NCBI GenBank assembly: GCA_001824135.1
Contig: MHWM01000032.1
Coordinates: 1-35,718, forward strand
From: Candidatus Zambryskibacteria bacterium RIFCSPLOWO2_02_FULL_39_14
GTDB lineage: Bacteria; Patescibacteriota; Minisyncoccia; Phycocordibacterales; Zambryskibacteraceae
Reading direction: 5' to 3'
DNA: 35,718 bases
How positions within the stretch are numbered: position 1 is the stretch's first letter; each line of letters starts with the position of its first letter. Shown one piece after another: positions 8,970 to 16,357 of this stretch. A program made the translations under genes and the position numbers. The notes under the pieces were generated by a model. That model had not been told where the DNA came from and ran no database searches. It saw nothing but the letters and a program-made list of their open reading frames with translations.

Positions 8970-9917
8970 TTAATTTGTGGTTACATATTCCATAACAGCA
9001 TTCACTAAAGCGCGTACATCTTCGAATCTGCCTTGTTCAGTAGAACCAAGAATAACCACAATAATCGGATGCCCTAATTCTGGATCAAATACCACTGCTA
9101 AGTTACCACCAGCAATGTCTGTAAAACCAGTTTTAGAAGCTATGAGTCCAGGTATTTCAGAAGCAAGACTGTTTGTATTTTTAGCAATATGTAAAAAGTT
9201 ATCAAGAGATCGAATTGTCATCATAGTATCTCTTGTTGCTACCAGAAGCTCCGGATTATGTAAAATGATATATTCCAGAAGAATACCTATATCTTTAGCG
9301 CTTCCATAAGCACCACTCCTGATATCTAACTCATCAAGTCCAGTCTCATTCCAAAAATACATATTTTTGAGACCAAGTTCACTAGCCTTAATATTCATTT
9401 CTCCAATAAAATCATTAACAATCTCTTCAGAAGTTGCCGCTGATCTGGAAAGAGCGCCTAGAGAAAGTGCCACTGCTCGCATGCCGTCATTCGAAGATGT
9501 CAGTAGAGAAAAATCAAGAATATCTCCAAGAAACCATTTCTCATCTTTGAAGAAGCCACTATCTCCTTCCGTCTTAAGCGCTTCTTCGACAATAGTAATG
9601 GTGCTATACGAAGGGCTTAGATCCTCAGCAACCAGAGCAGACATCACCTTAGCCAAAGATGCCAGTGGAAGACGAACATCTTCATTTTTAGCAAATAAAA
9701 TAGTTTCTGTACGTATATCATAAACATAAGCCGCCTTCGCCTTAAGAGTGATTAGTGGAAATGGTTTAGAAACTACTTCGGAAGGAGCAGAAATATCGTT
9801 TCTCTTAATCCTTAAATCCAGAATAAAAGATAGAGTAAGTAAAAACACTAAAATTATAATTAAAAATGTGAAGAAACTTATTTCGGAATCATGAGTGATA
9901 GAAGATTGATTATCCAT
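8970..9917 (-). CDS. D-alanyl-D-alanine carboxypeptidase, S11 family (DacA-like)
   Basis: This 315-aa penicillin-binding-protein-type carboxypeptidase trims the terminal D-Ala of the stem peptide. It has an uncleaved-looking membrane anchor (about residues 14-35) followed by an extracytoplasmic catalytic domain. The three active-site motifs are present: SLAK (87-90, the SxxK with the acylated serine), SSN (141-143) and KTG (262-264, SKTGFTDIAGG). Attachment is by the N-terminal helix, whereas many DacA enzymes use a C-terminal amphipathic anchor. The length leaves little room for the usual C-terminal domain. It overlaps the scpB stop by 8 bases and precedes asnB and mraY. Confidence 0.92.
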   Translation of the reverse strand: MDNQSSITHDSEISFFTFLIIILVFLLTLSFILDLRIKRNDISAPSEVVSKPFPLITLKAKAAYVYDIRTETILFAKNEDVRLPLASLAKVMSALVAEDLSPSYSTITIVEEALKTEGDSGFFKDEKWFLGDILDFSLLTSSNDGMRAVALSLGALSRSAATSEEIVNDFIGEMNIKASELGLKNMYFWNETGLDELDIRSGAYGSAKDIGILLEYIILHNPELLVATRDTMMTIRSLDNFLHIAKNTNSLASEIPGLIASKTGFTDIAGGNLAVVFDPELGHPIIVVILGSTEQGRFEDVRALVNAVMEYVTTN

Positions 9918-10461
9918 TTTGTTCCGTTTCAGCTGGTGTTGTTTTTATAAACTCCTCTATTTTCTTAAAAGCGGTCTTGTATTCTGGTAAATCTTCCTCT
10001 CTGGTAATACCAAGATATTCTAAAAGTTTAAGAGTTGCTTTATAACTATAACTTCTATCTCCTAAAACACCTTCTGTACGATCTATCAAACCGCGTATAA
10101 GAAGGGCACGTAGTATAAAACTAGAATTAACTCCTCGTATATGATCAATCTCTCGTCTGGAAATCGGACCTTTGTAGAGAATAATAGAAAGTGTCTCAAG
10201 TCCAGCTCGGCTAAGTTCATTCGACAATTCCTCTTTCTGCATTTTCTCAATAAACTCATTAGTACTTGGATGCGTTCCGAAACTTATAAATTCACCATTT
10301 GAAACTAAAACTATTCCCCTATTTTTATAAAAGTCTTGCAGATTATCTACAGATTTCTTTATCATCTCTAAATCTACATTAAGAAATTTAGAAAGTTCTT
10401 GAAACGAAACAGGTTCATTTTTGAAAAAAATTATCGATTCAATTTTATTTTCTAAATTCAT
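9910..10461 (-). CDS. scpB: Segregation and condensation protein B
   Basis: ScpB is the winged-helix (kleisin-associated) subunit of the SMC-ScpAB condensin. The chosen start, ATG at 10461 (MNLENKIESIIFFKNEPVS), matches the usual ScpB N-terminus. An upstream in-frame GTG at 10506 would add 15 residues and overlap scpA by 32 bases, and is less likely. The protein is then about 183 aa, with the characteristic segments SRAGLETLSIILYKGPISRREID and IRGVNSS followed by the second winged helix (LLIRGLIDR...LGRxxYS-like). It lies 13 bases after the scpA stop. The smc gene is not in this window. Confidence 0.92.
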   Translation of the reverse strand: MNLENKIESIIFFKNEPVSFQELSKFLNVDLEMIKKSVDNLQDFYKNRGIVLVSNGEFISFGTHPSTNEFIEKMQKEELSNELSRAGLETLSIILYKGPISRREIDHIRGVNSSFILRALLIRGLIDRTEGVLGDRSYSYKATLKLLEYLGITREEDLPEYKTAFKKIEEFIKTTPAETEQNG

Positions 10462-10474
10462 TATTTTTTTATTT

Positions 10475-11218
10475 TCAGATGTAGGTGGGCGTGCCAACAA
10501 TTTCACTCTCTATTTCAATATCCCCACGATCAACTTGACTCACACGGATCGCCCCTCTTTTAACAAGTTCGAGCATAGCCAGAAATCCTATAATAATGGA
10601 AACCTTTTTCTCATAAGTCATAACTCCCTTACTGTTATGAAAGTCTTTGAAATTGAGTTTGGTGGCACGCGATACCCTCTCTGCCAATTTCTCTATCATT
10701 TCTTCAAGACTTATAACTTTTTTAACAATTACTTTAGGTAATAATTCCTTCTTAGGCAGAGCGTCTATAACTCTTTCAAGAGCAAGCAAGAGATTTACAG
10801 TATCTGTCTTTGAATCTGGAGAGAAGACCACTAATGGATTCTTTGTAGGAATTTTTTCAAAAATTATCTGTTTACCAAAAATTTTCTTCAAAGCTAGAGC
10901 CAACTCCTTAACCTTAGCATATAGAACCAGACGATCTTCTAGGTCATGAATGCTTTCTTCCTCATCTTCCGTCAATTTCAACATCGGCAAAAGCGAACGC
11001 GACTTGATAAGCATCAAAGTTGAAGCAATTACTATAAATTCAGCAGATTCACCTATGGGAAACTCTTCATGCTTATCTATGTAGCTTATAAAATCATCCG
11101 TGACTTGTGATAAAGAAACATCATTTACAAAAAGCTTTCTTTTAGTAACAAGCTCAAGAAGAAGGTCCAAAGGACCTTCAAAAACCGCTGTTTTTACCGT
11201 ATATGAACCTTCTTTCAC
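10475..11218 (-). CDS. scpA: Segregation and condensation protein A
   Basis: ScpA is the kleisin that bridges the SMC dimer heads in chromosome condensation. The 247-aa protein has the family N-terminus (FEGPLDLLLELV), the region SAEFIVIASTLMLIKSRSLLP, and a C-terminal winged helix (IIGFLAMLELVKRGAIRVSQ). The start is GTG, preceded by a TTGAAA-N17-TATAAT promoter whose -10 ends 6 bases before it. The mRNA would therefore begin at or next to the GTG. The short GAGG overlapping the GTG is too close to work as an SD. Transcription probably continues through scpB, dacA, asnB and mraY. Confidence 0.95.
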   Translation of the reverse strand: MKEGSYTVKTAVFEGPLDLLLELVTKRKLFVNDVSLSQVTDDFISYIDKHEEFPIGESAEFIVIASTLMLIKSRSLLPMLKLTEDEEESIHDLEDRLVLYAKVKELALALKKIFGKQIIFEKIPTKNPLVVFSPDSKTDTVNLLLALERVIDALPKKELLPKVIVKKVISLEEMIEKLAERVSRATKLNFKDFHNSKGVMTYEKKVSIIIGFLAMLELVKRGAIRVSQVDRGDIEIESEIVGTPTYI

Positions 11219-11224
11219 CTCGAT

Positions 11225-11253
11225 ATTATAGCTTTTACAGCCTTAGTTTTCAA
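11225..11253 (-). promoter_or_regulatory. Sigma-70-type promoter of scpA, leaderless spacing
   Basis: On the minus strand TTGAAA (11248-11253) and TATAAT (11225-11230) are separated by exactly 17 bases, in the 39-base gap after aspS. The -10 ends 6 bases before the GTG start codon, so transcription is predicted to begin at the start codon. Confidence 0.72.
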
Positions 11254-11257
11254 TAAA

Positions 11258-12499
11258 TTATGGGTTCAATCTTTTTACATCCCTTGGTAGATACGTCGCT
11301 TCGCGGACATTTGGTAAGTCAAGAATTTTCATTATAAAGCGACCGGGGCCCACACCACCACCACCGTGCGGAGGACAACCGTAGCGGAAAAAATTTAGAT
11401 AATCTTTGAGCTGTTCAAGATCCATTTTCTTCTCTTTTGCTTGTTTTTCTAGAACTTCTATTCTATGTTCACGTTGAGCCAGAGTAGTAACTTCAATACC
11501 TCGATAAAGTAGATCAGCTCGGCGACTTCTATCAGACCCCTCTTCCAATCGCATATGATAGAAAGCACTCTTAGATTTGTGATATTCAGTAATAAACACA
11601 AATTCGTGTTTATATTCTTTTAATACATATTCAGAAATAGCTCTTTCCTCTTCTGGCGAAAGATCATGTTCTTCTCCCGACTGAACAACTTCAAGTGACT
11701 TAATAATTTTTTTAGCTTCTACTATAGTCATTCTAGGAAATGGACTTACGGGTACAGTTATATTAAGTTCTGGAAAAACTTTTTTGAGCTGTTCAAATCC
11801 AGCAATAATCATCCCCTCTTCTGCATCCATAATGTCGTTATGGTCATTGATGTAAGAAATTTCAAAATCCCAACCTGTAAACTCTGTCATGTGTCTGGTA
11901 GTAAAAGATTCTTCCGCGCGAAATACAGGAGAGACCATGAAGACTCTCTCGAACCCAGATGCTATAGCCATTTGTTTATAAAACTGTGGTGATTGAGCTA
12001 GATATGCCTTGCGGTCAAAATATTTTACTTCAAAAACTTCTGCACCACTTTCAGAAGGCATACTCATCAGAGCTGGAGGATAAAGTTGAATATATTTATT
12101 TTCGTCAAAATATTTACGCCACCCTTTTTCAAACTCTGTCCATACTTTGAAAATTTTTGCTTTCTCTGGTTTTCTAAGATCAAGCCAACGATAATCAAAC
12201 CTTATTGGTGCCTCAGTTTCTTCACTACCCTTTACTACCACAGGTATAGGAAGTTCAGCTGCAGCAACCGATAAAACTTCGATCTTAGTCGGATGCATCT
12301 CACTACCACCCGGAGCTTGGGGAGCATCTTTCATATCTCCTATCACTCTGATAACTGATTCAAGAGATAAATTTTTAGCAGTCTCAAATTCTTTATTATC
12401 TATAGTTACCACCACTTGAGTCAGGCCTTGCATATTGCGAACAATGATAAAAATAATCTTAGACTGAACTCTTAATGCATGTATAAATCCTTGTATCAT
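11258..12499 (-). CDS. aspS: Aspartyl-tRNA synthetase, archaeal/non-discriminating type
   Basis: This class II synthetase has 413 aa. It has an N-terminal OB-fold anticodon domain (IQGFIHALRVQSKIIFIIVR) and a catalytic core with RFDYRWLDLR, the motif 2 region SPVFRAEESFTTRHMTEFTGWDFE, and the terminal block PPHGGGGVGPGRF...LPRDVKRL. The GAD insertion of bacterial AspRS is absent, so this is the archaeal/eukaryal-type enzyme. Bacteria with that type often use it on both tRNA-Asp and tRNA-Asn together with GatCAB. The N-terminus is about 15-20 residues shorter than archaeal relatives. The ATG overlaps the trpS stop (ATGA). In motif 3 the usual ER reads GR. AsnRS is the main alternative, but the late motifs fit AspRS better. 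Confidence 0.85.
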   Translation of the reverse strand: MIQGFIHALRVQSKIIFIIVRNMQGLTQVVVTIDNKEFETAKNLSLESVIRVIGDMKDAPQAPGGSEMHPTKIEVLSVAAAELPIPVVVKGSEETEAPIRFDYRWLDLRKPEKAKIFKVWTEFEKGWRKYFDENKYIQLYPPALMSMPSESGAEVFEVKYFDRKAYLAQSPQFYKQMAIASGFERVFMVSPVFRAEESFTTRHMTEFTGWDFEISYINDHNDIMDAEEGMIIAGFEQLKKVFPELNITVPVSPFPRMTIVEAKKIIKSLEVVQSGEEHDLSPEEERAISEYVLKEYKHEFVFITEYHKSKSAFYHMRLEEGSDRSRRADLLYRGIEVTTLAQREHRIEVLEKQAKEKKMDLEQLKDYLNFFRYGCPPHGGGGVGPGRFIMKILDLPNVREATYLPRDVKRLNP

Positions 12500-13449
12500 G
12501 AAATTTTTAATCCGACTTTTTTCCGGATACTATCCATTTTCTTCTCAATACACTTATGTGCCACATTGCCACCTGTCTTAAGGACATCAAGTACTGCTTT
12601 CTTATCTTTCTTCAACAATTCCCTTTTTTCTCGCATGGGAGTTATAAATTTCTTAAGATCAGATGCTAATATTTCTTTAAGCTCTTTATACTGACCTTTT
12701 TTCTCTGTATAAAGATTATCTAACTCACCCTTATCACGTACAAGAGCATGTATAGCATATACATTCTCCGGTTTCTCTCCGGAAGAATCGGTTACTATAC
12801 CCATTACGGCTTTCTCTATATCTTCATCTGTGGCAAAAAGTTCTATAGTATTACCATAACTCTTACTCATTTTTTTACCATCAATACCCTGTACGGTAGC
12901 GACACTTTCCAATATAAGCGGTTCTGGCAACTTGAAAGTTTCTCCGAATATGCGATTAAATTTCTCTGCTATATCGCGAGTGATCTCAATATGTTGCTTC
13001 TGGTCTTGTCCAACCGGTACCACATCAGCATCTTGTATTAAAATATCAGCCGCCATCAAGACAGGATAGTCAAATAGTCCCACATTAGCTTCTTTACCGC
13101 TTGCCTTAGCATCTTTATATGCATGGGCGCGTTCCAGATACGGCACGGTGGTCAAGCAGTTAAATATCCAAGCAAGCTCCGTCACTTGTGGCACATCTGA
13201 TTGTTTATAAATAACCACATCTTTAGGATCCAATCCTATAGCCAAGTAGTCCAGAAGTACATCTAGAGTATTTTTCTCAAGTTCTTTCTGATTCTGGACA
13301 GTGGTCAGAGCATGCAAATCAGCGATAAATATGTAGCATTTGTAGTCATCCTGCAGTTCTACAAACTGCTTCATAGCTCCAAAATAATTACCTATATGTG
13401 GCCTGCCGGTCGGCTTAACCCCAGAAACCAGTATCTTTTTATCTGTCAT
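12496..13449 (-). CDS. trpS: Tryptophanyl-tRNA synthetase
   Basis: This class I synthetase charges tRNA-Trp. The 317-aa protein has the HIGH-type motif SGVKPTGRPHIGNYFGA at residues 9-25, the dimer/tryptophan-pocket segments (ADLHALTT, DYPVLMAADILIQDADVVPVGQDQKQHIE) and the KMSKS motif (GKKMSKSYGN). Length and motifs are normal. It is translationally coupled to aspS downstream. Upstream, a TATAAA box ends 6 bases before the ATG, and one copy of the ATTCGCGCGAAT palindrome lies about 60 bases upstream. Confidence 0.96.
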   Translation of the reverse strand: MTDKKILVSGVKPTGRPHIGNYFGAMKQFVELQDDYKCYIFIADLHALTTVQNQKELEKNTLDVLLDYLAIGLDPKDVVIYKQSDVPQVTELAWIFNCLTTVPYLERAHAYKDAKASGKEANVGLFDYPVLMAADILIQDADVVPVGQDQKQHIEITRDIAEKFNRIFGETFKLPEPLILESVATVQGIDGKKMSKSYGNTIELFATDEDIEKAVMGIVTDSSGEKPENVYAIHALVRDKGELDNLYTEKKGQYKELKEILASDLKKFITPMREKRELLKKDKKAVLDVLKTGGNVAHKCIEKKMDSIRKKVGLKIS

Positions 13450-13455
13450 ATAAGC

Positions 13456-13461
13456 TTTATA
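13456..13461 (-). promoter_or_regulatory. -10 element of trpS, leaderless spacing
   Basis: TATAAA on the minus strand ends 6 bases before the trpS ATG. An overlapping TATTAT three bases upstream is an alternative reading. No clear -35 is visible. Confidence 0.5.
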
Positions 13462-13504
13462 ATATCAACAAACCTCACTAATTTAAATGCCCCAATTTCA
13501 TTCT

Positions 13505-13522
13505 CTAATTCGCGCGAATTAG
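13505..13522. repeat. Palindromic repeat copy A
   Basis: This is a perfect 18-base palindrome, CTAATTCGCGCGAATTAG, in the 101-base gap between the lipase stop and trpS. The core ATTCGCGCGAAT recurs at 15976-15987 and 16274-16285. Copies A and C also share the flanking bases GGTCATAGA on the right. No T-run follows on either side, so it does not look like a terminator. Nothing else is visible in this gap apart from the trpS -10. Confidence 0.8.
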
Positions 13523-13550
13523 GTCATAGAACAAAATACTTATTACACAG

Positions 13551-15440
13551 CTAATTATTTATTTTAGCTAAAATTGCTTCAGCCTTAATTACCATACTGG
13601 AGGTAGCCGGATCATCAATCTTATCCTTATTATTGTATTTCTTTACACTTAATATAAATGACTCCAGTTTTTTTATAACTAACTTTTCTGCTAATTTTAG
13701 CTTGAACTCGTGCAATTTCGGATATTTCTTACCAATTGATCTAATGAGTTCCGCTTCTTTCAAAGTTGCAAGAACAAATTTTAAATCATTGTTCAATGAT
13801 TGATATATACCTTTATTATTTATTTTTCCATCTTTGTAATACTCTTCTAGATCAATTAATAACTCATTTACTAAATCAATGATTGACGATTCTTCTAAAT
13901 CTGGTTTTGTTATTATAGGTGCACTTATTTTGACTGGTACATTTTCATAATGATTAACATCAACCACATATTCAATCTTTTCCCCTTCTACAACATTTTT
14001 TTGGACGGTAACAATATTATCATTATCATCGACAAAACTAGCCACAGCCATATGATATTCACCATCTGCGGTACCAATAAGCTCTACCTCATATTCGCCT
14101 GAAAGTCCGTCAGGGATGATTATCATTTTTACTCCATTCGGATCATTCTCGCCAGTATAAATTGCTTCGGGAATCTGATTAGAATCTTTTGTGATTATTC
14201 TGTTTTGCGGATCAGTAATCTTGACTGCCACAGGTGAAGCGAACCAGAATGTTGTTATATTGTTCGGCTCTGTCGGTGGTTCAAAATCACCAACAGGATT
14301 AGGAAGGCCAAGAGCAGAAAAAACTTCTGGAATCGCCATAGTTGGTAACCCCCCATGATTTGAGTTAATTTCCTTTTGTGTTAAGCGCTCATCAATGTCC
14401 CACTCATCAGACTGTGCTCGCACAAGAGGAATAAACACTGCAAATATTTTCTGCCAGAAATTTTGATTACTTCTAGATAACACAGGTCCTATCAAATCAA
14501 ATTCATTTAAGAAAGCACTCGAGAGTAATACCCTATTGTCACCCTCTGGATTATTGCGAATTGGATTTATTGGCTCCGGTATTCCATCAGCCCATAATTT
14601 TGTTTCTAAAGCTGGTCTCTCTACAACAGAAATATTTCCTACTGTGCCAGTGCCAGTACCTGCTATTACGGTGATACGACCAAGCTCCTTCAGATTTTGC
14701 ATACTCTCTGACTCATTAAGATTTTCTAGAAAAGGATTCGTTGCTTCAGTAAGACTACTGTATGGCTTTACATTGTCATTCGAGTCAGAAAGAAAATCAT
14801 ATGTTGGCAGTAATTCTCCTATAGAAGTGATGAACGTGTGAATGGTGTCATAGTAATCAGATGTATTAGCACTGAAAGTAGTCATAAACCAAAGTATAAA
14901 TTTTATACCGTTCTTGTCTGATTGGCTCCAATTTCCAGGAACTTCACCTCCCTCCCATAGGGTGTAAACATCTGACGACCCATAATTTGGTGTACCGAGC
15001 ATTACTAATTGATCCACATCATTTCGGTTTATATAATCTTCACTTTGTATATAGCTCCTAGACACTAGTCCTCCCATACTATGAGCAATGATATTGACTT
15101 TAGTCGAAGAGGAGTTAGCAAGAGCCCTATCTATAGTAGGAATTAAATAATTTATCGCAGAGTCCTCATTGCTTTTTCTCCAGTCATAAAAAGCAATAAA
15201 AAGATTATTGTCAAGTACATACCCCTCTTCAATTAATTCATCAATGAGTTTATCCCAAGTATGATCAGTTGAATGGAAATCCCACGTATCGGGTGTACTC
15301 CTCCCCAGCAATACCGACCAATTCCAAGAACCCATTATTCCTGGAACAAGTACTATGGGCTCTAATGTATTTGCCTGCGCATAGCTCAAAGATGGATTAA
15401 TAGAAGCAATAATTAGAAAACTAAATATTAATTTTTTCAT
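13551..15440 (-). CDS. Secreted alpha/beta-hydrolase (lipase / LCAT-like) with C-terminal extension
   Basis: The 629-aa product starts with a signal peptide (residues 1-22, ending SLSYAQA). The hydrolase domain follows, with PIVLVPGIMGSW (28-39) supplying the oxyanion loop and IIAHSMGG (117-124), a GxSxG elbow with nucleophile S121. D301 (EGDNRVLLSS, at the place of the GDGTV motif in LCAT-like enzymes) and H362 (NSNHGG) are candidate triad partners, by inference. A beta-rich region (about 395-510) and a lysine-rich helical tail (520-629) follow. Esters or lipids outside the cell are the likely substrates, possibly host membrane lipids given the CPR lifestyle. It begins 2 bases after a four-helix membrane protein gene and is surely co-transcribed with it. 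Confidence 0.85.
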   Translation of the reverse strand: MKKLIFSFLIIASINPSLSYAQANTLEPIVLVPGIMGSWNWSVLLGRSTPDTWDFHSTDHTWDKLIDELIEEGYVLDNNLFIAFYDWRKSNEDSAINYLIPTIDRALANSSSTKVNIIAHSMGGLVSRSYIQSEDYINRNDVDQLVMLGTPNYGSSDVYTLWEGGEVPGNWSQSDKNGIKFILWFMTTFSANTSDYYDTIHTFITSIGELLPTYDFLSDSNDNVKPYSSLTEATNPFLENLNESESMQNLKELGRITVIAGTGTGTVGNISVVERPALETKLWADGIPEPINPIRNNPEGDNRVLLSSAFLNEFDLIGPVLSRSNQNFWQKIFAVFIPLVRAQSDEWDIDERLTQKEINSNHGGLPTMAIPEVFSALGLPNPVGDFEPPTEPNNITTFWFASPVAVKITDPQNRIITKDSNQIPEAIYTGENDPNGVKMIIIPDGLSGEYEVELIGTADGEYHMAVASFVDDNDNIVTVQKNVVEGEKIEYVVDVNHYENVPVKISAPIITKPDLEESSIIDLVNELLIDLEEYYKDGKINNKGIYQSLNNDLKFVLATLKEAELIRSIGKKYPKLHEFKLKLAEKLVIKKLESFILSVKKYNNKDKIDDPATSSMVIKAEAILAKINN

Positions 15441-15442
15441 AA

Positions 15443-15922
15443 TTATAAATAATTATTACCAATATTGACTAGTGCCGATACAGATAGAAACATGTACAGT
15501 ATAAATAATAAAATTAAAAATATTAGTCCAAATACACCGGTAAGTGATAGGTTTAAAAAAGTAAATTTATCTCTTATTAACTTAGTGCAATAGAAAGCTA
15601 GTAACGGCCATCCAAACATTGTAATAAAGATCATTTTGAAACTTGGACCAGAAAGTACATTTCTCAACCAACCAGTATTTGTAAAACCATTATAGAGCCA
15701 CATATCAATCTTTACCAAAATCACCCATTCCCAAATAAAATAAATAGCAAAAGAAGAAACATAAGCTCCCACTACCTGCTTCCAAGAAACAGGTAAATTT
15801 TTTTTCCATTTCTTGATACCAAGATAAATGAATGGCGAGAAGACAAGCAGGATTGAGATTATAAGTACTCCCCACTCGATCACAAAGGCCAACGTCGGAT
15901 TAGGAGTCAAATACGGTTTCAT
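15443..15922 (-). CDS. Four-helix membrane protein (159 aa), unknown function
   Basis: Four hydrophobic segments are visible, at about residues 12-34, 51-72, 95-112 and 122-148. Basic loops such as KKWKKN sit on the presumed cytoplasmic side. No catalytic motif or known family is recognised. It is directly followed, after 2 bases, by the secreted lipase gene, so a role in lipase folding, export or self-protection is possible but unsupported. It is preceded by a good promoter (ATGACA-N17-TATAAT, -10 ending 8 bases before the ATG). A palindrome copy lies just upstream of the -35, pointing to control by the neighbouring ArsR-type protein. Confidence 0.8.
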   Translation of the reverse strand: MKPYLTPNPTLAFVIEWGVLIISILLVFSPFIYLGIKKWKKNLPVSWKQVVGAYVSSFAIYFIWEWVILVKIDMWLYNGFTNTGWLRNVLSGPSFKMIFITMFGWPLLAFYCTKLIRDKFTFLNLSLTGVFGLIFLILLFILYMFLSVSALVNIGNNYL

Positions 15923-15930
15923 TAAAATAA

Positions 15931-15959
15931 ATTATACACCAGAAATATTAGACTGTCAT
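15931..15959 (-). promoter_or_regulatory. Promoter of the membrane protein/lipase operon
   Basis: On the minus strand ATGACA (15954-15959) and TATAAT (15931-15936) are 17 bases apart. The -10 ends 8 bases before the ATG at 15922. Palindrome copy B (15976-15987) begins 16 bases upstream of the -35. Confidence 0.7.
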
Positions 15960-15975
15960 TTTCTTTTATTCTACC

Positions 15976-15987
15976 ATTCGCGCGAAT
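15976..15987. repeat. Palindromic repeat copy B, candidate operator
   Basis: The core ATTCGCGCGAAT lies between the ArsR-type gene and the membrane protein gene. On the minus strand the palindrome is followed by GGTAGAATAAA, exactly as in copy C, so the shared block is about 26 bases. It probably includes a duplicated TAGAAT -10 box. Confidence 0.78.
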
Positions 15988-15992
15988 TAGAC

Positions 15993-16259
15993 TTATAAAA
16001 CCCTTAAAAATCGTTTTACTATATCTGGAGCATCTTTATTAATAGAATAGAACATTTGAAGACCGCGTTGTTCTCTTTCCAGAGCATTTGCGTTTGCAAG
16101 AATATATAAATGTTTAGAAGTTGCCTTGAATGATAGCTTTATATGGTCTGCAATCTCTCCAACACTCTTTTCTTTTTCTTTCTGTAAAAAATAAACGATT
16201 AATAGGCGTCGTCTGTTGGCTAGAGCTTTTAAAATTCTTTCTAGTTCTTTTTCTTCCAT
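15993..16259 (-). CDS. ArsR-family winged-helix transcriptional regulator
   Basis: This 88-aa protein is essentially one winged-helix DNA-binding domain. ALANRRRLLIVYFLQ is the ArsR start helix, SVGEIADHIKLSFKATSKHLYILANANAL covers the helix-turn-helix (about 32-60), and REQRGLQMFYSIN is the wing. No cysteine or histidine cluster for metal sensing is visible, so its signal is unknown. Palindromes lie on both sides of the gene. The one upstream (copy C) fills the -35/-10 spacer of the gene's own promoter, a classic autorepression layout. Targets are inferred to be itself and the membrane protein/lipase operon, perhaps also trpS. Confidence 0.86.
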   Translation of the reverse strand: MEEKELERILKALANRRRLLIVYFLQKEKEKSVGEIADHIKLSFKATSKHLYILANANALEREQRGLQMFYSINKDAPDIVKRFLRVL

Positions 16260-16265
16260 ATCTTT

Positions 16266-16294
16266 ATTCTACCATTCGCGCGAATTAGGTCATA
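16266..16294 (-). promoter_or_regulatory. Promoter of the ArsR-type gene with embedded operator
   Basis: TAGAAT (16266-16271) ends 6 bases before the ATG. A weak -35 (ATGACC) lies 16 bases upstream. The palindrome ATTCGCGCGAAT (16274-16285) occupies the spacer, 2 bases from the -10, so a protein bound there would block RNA polymerase. Confidence 0.6.
16274..16285. repeat. Palindromic repeat copy C, candidate operator
   Basis: The core ATTCGCGCGAAT is identical to copies A and B. The left flank (TTATTCTACC) matches copy B and the right flank (TAGGTCATAGA) matches copy A. Confidence 0.8.
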
Positions 16295-16315
16295 GATGGA
16301 TTGTGGGTGATAAGT

Positions 16316-16357
16316 GTAGCTAGTAAATTTGATTATAAGATAAGTAATTTAAGCTAC
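16316..16357. repeat. Inverted repeat spanning the histidine kinase stop codon
   Basis: GTAGCT (16316-16321) pairs with AGCTAC (16352-16357), and TAAATT (16324-16329) pairs with AATTTA (16346-16351). A 2-base bulge and a 16-base loop complete the structure. It covers the kinase stop codon and could slow RNA decay or weakly terminate, but no T-run follows. Confidence 0.45.

Noticed and set aside
10462..10506. GTG at 10506 as the scpB start
   Set aside because: It would add 15 residues unlike ScpB and overlap scpA by 32 bases; ATG at 10461 gives a normal N-terminus.
13505..13522. Palindrome A read as a terminator after the lipase
   Set aside because: The stem is perfect, but no T-run follows on the minus strand and the same element sits inside a promoter elsewhere.
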